From positions 1,240,001 to 1,304,000 of the forward strand of contig JASGIB010000001.1 of assembly GCA_047602125.1 (NCBI GenBank): a stretch of 64,000 bases of DNA, written 5' to 3'. The stretch comes from Pseudoluteimonas sp047602125. GTDB lineage: Bacteria > Pseudomonadota > Gammaproteobacteria > Xanthomonadales > Xanthomonadaceae. Position numbers and translations under genes: made by a program. The notes under the pieces are model-generated. The model was not told the origin of the DNA, did not search any database, and was given only the letters and a program-made list of their open reading frames with translations. Shown here piece after piece: positions 19,148 through 26,861 of the stretch (position 1 is its first letter; each line of letters opens with the position of its first letter).

Positions 19148-21367
19148 ATGACCGAAGCCGTGCTCAAGGTCGCGCTGCCGCTGCCCTTGCCACGGCTGTT
19201 CGACTACCTCCCTGCCGATGGAGCCTTGGCCGATGCCGCCGACATCGGCCGGCGCGTGCGCGTGACGTTCGGCAATCGCGACCTGTGCGGCGTGGTCGCG
19301 TCGATCGGGCCGGCCGAGGCTGCACGCGCGGACGCGCCCAAGACGGCGGAATGGCTCGAACCCGAACCGTTGTTCGCCGGCGAGCTGTTCGCTTCCCTGC
19401 GCTGGCTGGCGCGCTACCTGCACGCGCCCTTGGGCGAAGTGCTGGCGACCGCCCTGCCTGCGGCGCTGCGGCGCGGCGAGCCGCTGCCCGATACCCATGC
19501 CTGGGGCTGGCGCCTGACCGAAGCCGGTGCGACCGCGTTGCCGGCGATGCGTACCGGGCGCCCGCGTGCCTTGGCGCAATCGCTGGCCGAAGCGACCCGC
19601 GGCGAGGATACGCTCGATGCGCTCGAGCCCAGCTGGCGCATGCCGATGCGCAGTTTGTCGCAGCGTGGGCTGGTCGAGCGCGTGGCGTTGTCGGCGAAGA
19701 CAGCGCCAGCGCCCGCCACGATGCCGTTCGCGCTCAATCCGGAACAGCAGGCCGCGGCCGACGCGATCCGCGCCGCGGAAGGATTCCACGCTTCCCTGCT
19801 CGACGGCGTCACCGGCAGCGGCAAGACCGAGGTCTACCTCGACGCGATCTCCGATTGCCTCGCGCGCGGCAGGCAGGCGCTGGTGCTGGTGCCGGAAATC
19901 GGCCTGACCCCGCAACTGCTCGCGCGCTTCCGCGCGCGGCTCGGCGTGCCGGTGCATGCCATGCATTCGGGGCTCAACGACGGCGAACGCGCGCAAGCCT
20001 GGACCGCGGCCTGGCGCGGCGAGGCGCGCGTCGTCGTCGGCACGCGCTCGGCGGTGTTCACCCCGCTGTCGGACGCGGGACTGATCGTGGTCGACGAGGA
20101 ACACGACGCCAGCTACAAGCAGCAGGACGGCATCCGCTACCACGCCCGCGATTTCGCGCTCGTCCGCGCGCGCGAACTCGGCGTGCCGATCGTGCTCGGC
20201 AGCGCCACGCCGTCGCTGGAATCGCTGCACAACGCACGGCAAGGGCGATTCGCGCATTTGCGCCTGCATCAGCGCGCGGGCGACGCGCGGCCACCGGCGG
20301 TGCGCGTGCTCGACGTGCGCAAGCGTCCGTTGCAGGCCGGCTTGTCGAACGAAATGCTGGAGGCGATTCGCGCCGCGCTCGGCGCCGGCGGGCAAGTGCT
20401 CGTGTTCAAGAATCGCCGCGGCTACGCGCCCGCGCTGCTCTGCCACGACTGCGGCTGGAGCGCGCAATGCCGGCGCTGCGACCGGCCGATGACCGTGCAC
20501 GCGCACGGCCGCCGCCTGCAATGCCACCACTGCGGCTTCCGCCAGCCCGCGCCGCCCGCCTGCCCCGATTGCGCCAGCCTCACGTTGCAGCCGCAGGGCT
20601 CGGGCACCGAACGCATCGAGGAACTGCTGGCGGAAAAATTCCCGGAGGTGCCGGTGGTGCGCATCGATCGCGGCAATACCCGCCGCCGCGATGCGCTGCA
20701 GAAGCATTTCGAGGAACTCGGATCGCGGCCCGGCATCCTCGTCGGCACGCAGATGCTGGCGAAGGGCCACGACCTGCCGAACCTCACGCTGGTCGGCGTG
20801 GTCGGCATCGACGAAGGCCTGTTCTCCGCCGATTTCCGCGCCAGCGAGAAACTCGCGCAATTGCTGGTGCAGGTCGCAGGCCGCGCCGGTCGCGCCGAAC
20901 GCGCGGGCACGGTGCTGCTGCAGACGCACCATCCCGAACACCCCTTGCTGCAGACCCTGGTCCACGGCGGCTACCACGCCTTCGCCGAGGCCGAACTCGT
21001 CTTGCGCGAAGCCGCCGGCTTCCCGCCGTTCGCGCACCTCGCATTGCTGCGCGCGGAAGCACGGCACGCGGAACCGCCGGTGCAGTTCCTGGCCGAGGCA
21101 AAGAACCTCTTCCCTTCCCTTCCCCTCGCGAGCGGGGGGAAGGTGCCGAAGGCGGATGGGGGGCGACCGCGTATCGAAATCCACGGCCCGCTGCCTGCAC
21201 CGATGCCACGCCGCGGCGGCTGGCACCGTTCGCAATTGCTGCTGTCTTCGCCGGATCGCCGCGCATTGCACGCGGCGCTGGACGCGGCGATGCCACGGCT
21301 TTACGAACTCCCGGAATCGCGCAAGGTGCGCTGGTCGCTGGACGTGGATCCGGTGGACCTGTACTAG
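19148..21367 (+). CDS. priA: Primosomal protein N' (replication restart helicase PriA)
   Basis: Recognises stalled forks and starts DnaB reloading. The 739-residue protein has the N-terminal DNA-binding domain, Walker A GVTGSGKTEVY (about 220-230), DEEH in VVDEEHDASYKQQ, and eight zinc-binding Cys between CHDCGWSAQCRRC and CPDC. Helicase motif V/VI sequences VGTQMLAKGHDLPN and VAGRAGR follow. The C-terminal domain ends VDPVDLY. About 18-20 extra residues (around 656-673, including FPSLPLASGGKVPKADGG) are encoded by a dispersed palindromic repeat lying in frame in the gene. Confidence 0.95.
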   Translation: MTEAVLKVALPLPLPRLFDYLPADGALADAADIGRRVRVTFGNRDLCGVVASIGPAEAARADAPKTAEWLEPEPLFAGELFASLRWLARYLHAPLGEVLATALPAALRRGEPLPDTHAWGWRLTEAGATALPAMRTGRPRALAQSLAEATRGEDTLDALEPSWRMPMRSLSQRGLVERVALSAKTAPAPATMPFALNPEQQAAADAIRAAEGFHASLLDGVTGSGKTEVYLDAISDCLARGRQALVLVPEIGLTPQLLARFRARLGVPVHAMHSGLNDGERAQAWTAAWRGEARVVVGTRSAVFTPLSDAGLIVVDEEHDASYKQQDGIRYHARDFALVRARELGVPIVLGSATPSLESLHNARQGRFAHLRLHQRAGDARPPAVRVLDVRKRPLQAGLSNEMLEAIRAALGAGGQVLVFKNRRGYAPALLCHDCGWSAQCRRCDRPMTVHAHGRRLQCHHCGFRQPAPPACPDCASLTLQPQGSGTERIEELLAEKFPEVPVVRIDRGNTRRRDALQKHFEELGSRPGILVGTQMLAKGHDLPNLTLVGVVGIDEGLFSADFRASEKLAQLLVQVAGRAGRAERAGTVLLQTHHPEHPLLQTLVHGGYHAFAEAELVLREAAGFPPFAHLALLRAEARHAEPPVQFLAEAKNLFPSLPLASGGKVPKADGGRPRIEIHGPLPAPMPRRGGWHRSQLLLSSPDRRALHAALDAAMPRLYELPESRKVRWSLDVDPVDLY
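21118..21163 (-). repeat. Dispersed palindromic repeat, copy B, inside priA
   Basis: The plus strand reads CCTTCCCCTCGCGAGCGGGG, then GGAAGG and TGCCGAAGGCGGATGGGGGG. Its inverse complement closely matches copy A at 13761-13808 (CCCTCATCCGCC-TT-GGCGCCTTC and hairpin). In priA it is translated without shifting the frame or adding a stop. Confidence 0.8.
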
Positions 21368-21368
21368 G

Positions 21369-21920
21369 TCAGCGGCCGCCGTCGCGCAGCAGTTTCTGGA
21401 TCTTTCCGCCGAGCTTCATCACCTTCATCAAGGTCGCCGGTTCCAGCCGCAACATTTCCTCGCCCCAGGCCGACAGCGCCGACATCAATGCCAGCGTCTC
21501 CTTCATCCTCGCGCGCGCATCGTCCGGCTCGGCGGCGAAGGCCGGATCGGCCACCAGTTCCTTCAATACCCCGACGGTGGGATCGAACTCGCGCGACTTG
21601 CGTTCGCGCACGACGGTGCGGAACAGTTCCCACACGTCCTTCGAGGTCTCGAAGTGGTCGCGCCGATCCCCCATCAGGTGCACGGTGCGCACCAGGTTGA
21701 GGCCGGTCAGTTCGCGCAGGCTGGTACTGACGTTGGAACGCGCGACGGCCAGCGTGTCGGCGATTTCCTCCGCGTGCATCGGACGCCCGGAAAGGAACAG
21801 CAGCGCATGGATCTGCGCCACGGTGCGGTTCACGCCCCAGCGCGAACCCATCTCGCCCCAGTGCAGGACGAAGCGGCGGCTGAGCGGCGACAGCGGGTCG
21901 TTGGCATCGGCCATGCGCAT
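21369..21920 (-). CDS. GbsR/MarR family transcriptional regulator
   Basis: The 183-residue winged-helix regulator has RPMHAEEIADTLAVARSNVSTSL as helix-turn-helix (about 48-70; quoted within family limits as AEEIADTLAVARSNVSTS) and NLVRTVHLMGDRRDHFE as wing. GbsR-type MarR proteins share this layout and length. The start at 21920 is preferred over an ATG at 21956, because a good promoter places the transcript start near 21934, after that ATG. An ATG at 21914 is also possible. It probably controls itself and the divergent epimerase-ndh pair. Its 3' end abuts priA. Confidence 0.85.
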   Translation of the reverse strand: MRMADANDPLSPLSRRFVLHWGEMGSRWGVNRTVAQIHALLFLSGRPMHAEEIADTLAVARSNVSTSLRELTGLNLVRTVHLMGDRRDHFETSKDVWELFRTVVRERKSREFDPTVGVLKELVADPAFAAEPDDARARMKETLALMSALSAWGEEMLRLEPATLMKVMKLGGKIQKLLRDGGR

Positions 21921-21932
21921 GCTCGTTCGGAC

Positions 21933-21961
21933 TTGCGTACAGGATAGTTTCGTCATATATT
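21933..21961 (+). promoter_or_regulatory. Promoter of the epimerase-ndh genes
   Basis: TTGCGT (21933-21938) and TATATT (21956-21961) are 17 bases apart. The predicted transcript start lies within the 21959-21978 palindrome. AAGGGG at 21989-21994 is the ribosome-binding site of the gene that starts at 22001. Confidence 0.55.
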
Positions 21962-21969
21962 TCTGTCAA
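21941..21969 (-). promoter_or_regulatory. Promoter of the GbsR regulator gene
   Basis: On the minus strand TTGACA (21969-21964) and TATCCT (21946-21941) are 17 bases apart, an almost ideal sigma-70 promoter. The -35 lies inside the 9-bp palindrome at 21959-21978, so a bound repressor would block RNA polymerase. Confidence 0.7.
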
Positions 21970-21978
21970 GACAGAAAT
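21959..21978. promoter_or_regulatory. Palindromic operator between the GbsR regulator and the epimerase gene
   Basis: ATTTCTGTC-AA-GACAGAAAT is a perfect 9-bp inverted repeat with a 2-base centre. It overlaps the -35 of the regulator promoter and the transcript start of the divergent promoter. By position it is the probable binding site of the GbsR/MarR protein. Confidence 0.7.
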
Positions 21979-22000
21979 TACTGAAGCCAAGGGGCGAACG

Positions 22001-22930
22001 ATGGACGGTCGCGAACGCGGGAGGGCCCTCCGGGTGCTGGTGCCCGGCGGCGGCGGGTTCATCGGCCGCCACGTGGTCGACGCATTGCGCGCGCGTGATT
22101 GCGAGGTCGTGGTCGGCAGCCGCCACCCCGACCGCTATCCGCGCGAAGGTTCGGAGCCTGAGTACCGCGCGTTGCGCATGGAGCGGATGCTGCACGCCGA
22201 GCGCTGGAACGACGCGCTCGCTGACATCGACGCGGTGGTCAATTGCGTCGGCATCCTGCGCCCGCGTGGCGCGGAAACCTACGACCGCGTGCACCACCTC
22301 GCACCCGCCGCGTTGGCGGCCGCCTGCGCGAAACGCGGGCTGCGCCTCGTGCACGTGTCCGCGCTCGGTTTCGACGACGCCCTGCGCAGCCGCTTCCTGC
22401 ATTCCAAGCACGATGGCGAACGCGCGTTGCGCGAAAGCGGCGCGGACTGGCACATCGTGCGGCCTTCGCTGCTGGACGGCGATGGCGGCCATGGCGGCGC
22501 GAAATGGATCCGTCGCGTCGCACGCTGGCCGGTGCACCCGGTGCCGCGCGGCGCCGGCGGCCGGATTGCCGTGCTGGATGCGCGCGACCTCGGCGAGGCC
22601 ATCGCCAACCTCGTGCTGTACGGCGCGGAGGTGCGCGAGCACGACCTCGGCGGCGAGGACCTGCGCACCATCGGCGAACACCTCGCGGCGATGCGCGCGC
22701 TGCACCACGCCAAACCGGCATGGCGACTCCCGGTGCCGGGCTGGCTGGCGTGGCTGACCGCACACGCCTGCGATGTCCTGCACGCCACGCCGTTTTCCTA
22801 CGGACACTGGGAACTGCTGCAACGCGACAACCGTCCGCGCGACAATCGCCTGCCCGCATTGCTCGGCCGCGCGCCGCGCCAGGTCGGTGCGAGCCCTGCG
22901 TTGGACATCGGCGAGGAGGCGGCTGCATGA
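22001..22930 (+). CDS. NAD(P)-binding epimerase-like protein (atypical SDR)
   Basis: The 309-residue protein has the extended-SDR cofactor motif VLVPGGGGFIGRHV (about 11-24), VNCVGILRPRGAETYDRVHH, and VHVSALGFDD. It has no YxxxK catalytic pair in the usual place (SKHDGERALRESG is there instead). This is the pattern of the atypical NmrA/NDUFA9-like SDR group. Its stop overlaps the ndh ATG (ATGA), so both are made together. The pairing with an NADH dehydrogenase suggests a role in quinone or respiratory-chain work, which is inference. Confidence 0.83.
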   Translation: MDGRERGRALRVLVPGGGGFIGRHVVDALRARDCEVVVGSRHPDRYPREGSEPEYRALRMERMLHAERWNDALADIDAVVNCVGILRPRGAETYDRVHHLAPAALAAACAKRGLRLVHVSALGFDDALRSRFLHSKHDGERALRESGADWHIVRPSLLDGDGGHGGAKWIRRVARWPVHPVPRGAGGRIAVLDARDLGEAIANLVLYGAEVREHDLGGEDLRTIGEHLAAMRALHHAKPAWRLPVPGWLAWLTAHACDVLHATPFSYGHWELLQRDNRPRDNRLPALLGRAPRQVGASPALDIGEEAAA

Positions 22931-24225
22931 GTGGATCCGCAACCGGCACACGCGCGACGCCGCACGTCGCCATCGTCGGCGGCGGCTTCGCCGGCCTGTG
23001 GGCCGCGCGCGCGCTGGCCTCTGCCCCGGTGCGCATCACCCTGCTGGATCGCGGCAACCACCACCTGTTCCAGCCGCTGCTCTACCAGGTCGCGACCGCG
23101 GGCCTGTCGGCGCCGGACATCGCCGCGCCGCTGCGCCACATCCTGCGGCGGCAACGCAACGCCACCGTGCTGATGGAAGACGTGGCGGCGGTCGAACCGC
23201 AATCGTCGCGACTGCGCCTCGGCGACGGACGCACGCTCGATTACGACTTCCTGCTGCTCGCCACCGGCGCGACCCACGCCTATTTCGGCCACGACGACTG
23301 GGCCGCGCCCGCGCCCGGCCTGAAGACGCTGGACGATGCGCTGCACATCCGCCGGCGGATCCTGTCCGCGTTCGAACGCGCGGAAGCCGAGCAGGATCCC
23401 GACACGCGCCGCGCGCTGCTGACCTTCGCCATCGTCGGCGGCGGCCCGACCGGCGTGGAGTTGGCTGGAACCCTGGCCGAAATCGCGAGGCATACGCTGA
23501 AGCGCGAATTCCGCCGCATCGATTCGCGCGAAACGCGCGTGCTGCTGCTCGAAGCAGGGCCGCGCGTGCTGTCGTCGTTTCCCGAATCACTGTCGACGAA
23601 GGCGCGCGCGCAACTCGAGCGGCTCGGCGTCGAAGTCCGCACGGGCATGCCGGTGCGCTCCATCGACGCCGACGGCCTGCAACTCGGTGACGAACGCATC
23701 GCCGCGCGCACGGTGCTGTGGGCGGCAGGAGTCGCGGCCTCGCCGCTGGCGCGCACGCTCGGCGTCGAGCTGGATCGCAGCGGACGCGTTCCGGTTTCGC
23801 CGGATTTGCGCGCTCCGGGTTTCGACAATGTCTACGTTGCCGGCGACCTCGCGTCGTTTCAGCAGGACGGGAAACCCGTGCCCGGCGTCGCACCTGCGGC
23901 CAAGCAGATGGGCGCGCATGTCGCGCATTCGATCCGCGCGCGCCTCGCCGGACGCGAAGTCGCGCCGTTCCGTTATCGCGATTACGGCAACCTCGCGACC
24001 ATCGGCCGCATGGCCGCGGTGGTGCACCTCGGCAAACTGAGACTCTCTGGCGCGCTGGCCTGGTGGTTCTGGCTGCTCGCGCACGTGTTCTTCCTGATCG
24101 GTTTCCGCAACCGCCTCGTGGTGATGCTCAACTGGACCTGGGCGTACTGGACCTACCAGCGTGCGGCGCGGATCATCCTCGGGAAGGATGGCGGCGATCA
24201 GTCGCGCTCGATGCGGCAGGCATAA
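22927..24225 (+). CDS. ndh: Type II NADH:quinone oxidoreductase (NDH-2)
   Basis: Passes electrons from NADH to membrane quinone without pumping protons. The 432-residue protein has an N-terminal FAD-binding motif VAIVGGGFAGLWAAR (about 13-27), the NDH-2 stretch NHHLFQPLLYQVATAGLS, an NADH-binding motif FAIVGGGPTGVELAG (about 160-174), NVYVAGDLA for FAD, and AAKQMGAHVA, the quinone-site region. A C-terminal hydrophobic/aromatic segment (about 370-410) anchors it to the inner membrane. It is coupled to the epimerase gene. The last 28 bases overlap the convergent DUF1203 gene. Confidence 0.93.
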   Translation: MSGSATGTRATPHVAIVGGGFAGLWAARALASAPVRITLLDRGNHHLFQPLLYQVATAGLSAPDIAAPLRHILRRQRNATVLMEDVAAVEPQSSRLRLGDGRTLDYDFLLLATGATHAYFGHDDWAAPAPGLKTLDDALHIRRRILSAFERAEAEQDPDTRRALLTFAIVGGGPTGVELAGTLAEIARHTLKREFRRIDSRETRVLLLEAGPRVLSSFPESLSTKARAQLERLGVEVRTGMPVRSIDADGLQLGDERIAARTVLWAAGVAASPLARTLGVELDRSGRVPVSPDLRAPGFDNVYVAGDLASFQQDGKPVPGVAPAAKQMGAHVAHSIRARLAGREVAPFRYRDYGNLATIGRMAAVVHLGKLRLSGALAWWFWLLAHVFFLIGFRNRLVVMLNWTWAYWTYQRAARIILGKDGGDQSRSMRQA

Positions 24226-24662
24226 CAACCGCGACGTGCGTTGTGCACGTGCAGGTACGCGACTTCGGGATCGGCGAAGAATCGTTCGATCAACGGCTCG
24301 GCTTCCACGCCTTCGACCACTTCCGCATCGCGCATCCAGCCGTCCGCATCGTAGGCGCGGATCGACAGCAGACGGATGCGTTGCTGTTGCGGAATCTCGT
24401 TGCGGATCCGGGCCGGAGACCTCGCGGATTCGCGCACGAAGATCGGCCCGTCGCCGCGGTAAGGCGAATCGACATCGAGGTGCCGCCAGTTCAGCAATAG
24501 CAGGGCCTCGCCCGGCTCCGCATCCTCCAGCGTGACCCGGCACGGATATCCCGGCCCATCCGCGACCATGCGCGACGCGCCATGCTGGCGCAGTTCGTTT
24601 TCCGCCATTCCGAACAAAGGCCGGAACGGCTCGATGGGCAATCCAGTGACGATGTAGTCCAT
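24198..24662 (-). CDS. DUF1203 family protein
   Basis: The 154-residue protein has the DUF1203 features YPCRVTLEDAEPGEALLLLN, SPYRGDGPIFVRE near the middle, and VHNARRGCYACRIER at the end. It has no signal peptide. The function of the family is unknown. The C-terminal 28 bases overlap the ndh end on the other strand. Confidence 0.88.
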   Translation of the reverse strand: MDYIVTGLPIEPFRPLFGMAENELRQHGASRMVADGPGYPCRVTLEDAEPGEALLLLNWRHLDVDSPYRGDGPIFVRESARSPARIRNEIPQQQRIRLLSIRAYDADGWMRDAEVVEGVEAEPLIERFFADPEVAYLHVHNARRGCYACRIERD

Positions 24663-24741
24663 GTCGCGCTCCGGGTCGGGATGCGCGCAGGGTATGGCGC
24701 CTGCACCGGCTGCGATATCCGATTCCTGCGCCGCGAACGGA

Positions 24742-24767
24742 AACGGCCCGGATCGCTCCGGGCCGTT
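24742..24767 (-). terminator. Terminator hairpin of rpoH
   Basis: AACGGCCCGGA (24742-24752) pairs perfectly with TCCGGGCCGTT (24757-24767) around a TCGC loop. It lies 25 bases downstream of the rpoH stop, in rpoH orientation. It is followed on that strand by TCCGTTCG, with no long U-run. Confidence 0.65.
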
Positions 24768-24792
24768 CCGATTCCGACGGGATATCGCTCGC

Positions 24793-25671
<879 letters not shown>

Positions 25672-25681
25672 GCGCGTGATT

Positions 25682-25708
25682 TTAGCAGTCGGCATCTATG
25701 ACTGCTAA
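25682..25708. promoter_or_regulatory. Inverted repeat in the rpoH leader/promoter
   Basis: TTAGCAGTC (25682-25690) and GACTGCTAA (25700-25708) are perfect inverse complements around a 9-base spacer, starting 11 bases before the rpoH ATG. It could be a protein-binding site or an mRNA hairpin that hides the ribosome-binding region. Confidence 0.55.
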
Positions 25709-25725
25709 CGATACGAAAAGTTCCA

Positions 25726-25749
25726 CACCGTTCCGTTCATGGAACGGTG
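25726..25749. promoter_or_regulatory. Inverted repeat between rpoH and the LacI gene
   Basis: CACCGTTCC (25726-25734) and GGAACGGTG (25741-25749) are perfect inverse complements around a 6-base spacer. It lies in the divergent rpoH/LacI intergenic region, 55 bases upstream of rpoH. It could be an operator or the top of a hairpin in a transcript. Confidence 0.5.
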
Positions 25750-25835
25750 GCAGGGCCTGCCACTCTCCGACATGGGCCCGGATGCGGGCCGATCAAGGGC
25801 CGGCCCGACGCCGTGCTGGCATACACTCCGGGCGC

Positions 25836-26861
25836 ATGCAGAAAAAGGCCACTTCCTTCGACATCGCGCACCTCGCCGGGGTGTCGCAGTCGACCGTCTC
25901 GCGGGCGCTGCGCGGCAGCCCGCTGGTGAACCCGGAGACCACCCGGCGCATCCTCGAGGCGGCTGAGCGCCTGCACTACAAGGTCGACAAGCACGCCTCC
26001 AGCCTGCGCACCCAGCGCGCCGGCACCCTCGCGCTGCTCCTGTTCGAGGACCCGACCAGCGACGAGTCGCATATCAACCCGTTCTTCCTGCCGATGCTGG
26101 GTTCGATCACCCGCGCCTGCGCCCGCCGCGGCCAGGACCTGCTGATTTCGTTCCAGCAGTTGTCCGACGACTGGCACGCCGATTATGCCGACAGCAAGAA
26201 GGCCGATGGCCTGATCCTGCTCGGTTACGGCGACTACCTGGCCACCCTCGGCAAGCTGCAGCAACTGGTGGAACAGCGCACGCCGTTCGTGCGCTGGGGC
26301 GCGGTGCTGCCGGACCAGCCGGGACTGTCGATCGGCTGCGACAACCTCGCCGGCGGCCACCAGGCGGGCAACCACCTGCTTGCCGCGGGGCGGCGGAACA
26401 TCGCGTTCCTCGGTGACGCTTCGATCCACTTCCCGGAATTCCTCGACCGCTACCGCGGCTGCGACGCCGCGCTGTACGACGCCGGCGGCGCACTCGATCC
26501 GGCCCTGCAGGTGGATGGCGAAAGCGCCGAGGATTCCGGCTACGCCGCGGCGCAGGAGCTTCTGCGGCGCGGAAGGCCCTTCGACGCGATCTTCGCCGCC
26601 AGCGACCTGATCGCGATCGGCGCCATGCGCGCCTTCGCCGAGCATGGCCTGCGCGTTCCCGAGGACGTGGCCGTGGTCGGCTTCGACGACATCCCCGCCG
26701 CGCGCATCGCCACGCCTTCGCTCACGACCATCCGCCAGGACACCGAATCCGCAGGCGAACTGCTGGTGGATGCGCTGGTGCGGCTGATCGAAGGCGAACC
26801 GGCGGAAAACACCCGCCTGCCGACCACGCTGGTGGCGCGGCAATCGACCGCCAGCCGCTGA
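25836..26861 (+). CDS. LacI family regulator of the maltodextrin locus
   Basis: The 341-residue protein has an N-terminal LacI helix-turn-helix (FDIAHLAGVSQSTVSRALRG, about 8-27), the hinge, and a periplasmic-binding-like ligand domain ending VAVVGFDDIPAARIATPSLT. The ATG at 25836 gives the normal LacI start. A longer frame upstream has no LacI character. Its position at the end of the amylase/transporter/glucosidase genes suggests it senses a maltodextrin or glucose derivative. Its likely sites are the identical palindromes at 30211-30227 and 35122-35138. It is convergent with the amylase gene with no base between the stops. Confidence 0.9.
   Translation: MQKKATSFDIAHLAGVSQSTVSRALRGSPLVNPETTRRILEAAERLHYKVDKHASSLRTQRAGTLALLLFEDPTSDESHINPFFLPMLGSITRACARRGQDLLISFQQLSDDWHADYADSKKADGLILLGYGDYLATLGKLQQLVEQRTPFVRWGAVLPDQPGLSIGCDNLAGGHQAGNHLLAAGRRNIAFLGDASIHFPEFLDRYRGCDAALYDAGGALDPALQVDGESAEDSGYAAAQELLRRGRPFDAIFAASDLIAIGAMRAFAEHGLRVPEDVAVVGFDDIPAARIATPSLTTIRQDTESAGELLVDALVRLIEGEPAENTRLPTTLVARQSTASR

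Noticed and set aside
18825..19151. Small ORFs in the priA upstream gap (108 codons plus, 68 codons minus)
   Set aside because: No ribosome-binding site or family pattern, and they run across the DnaA boxes and short repeats.
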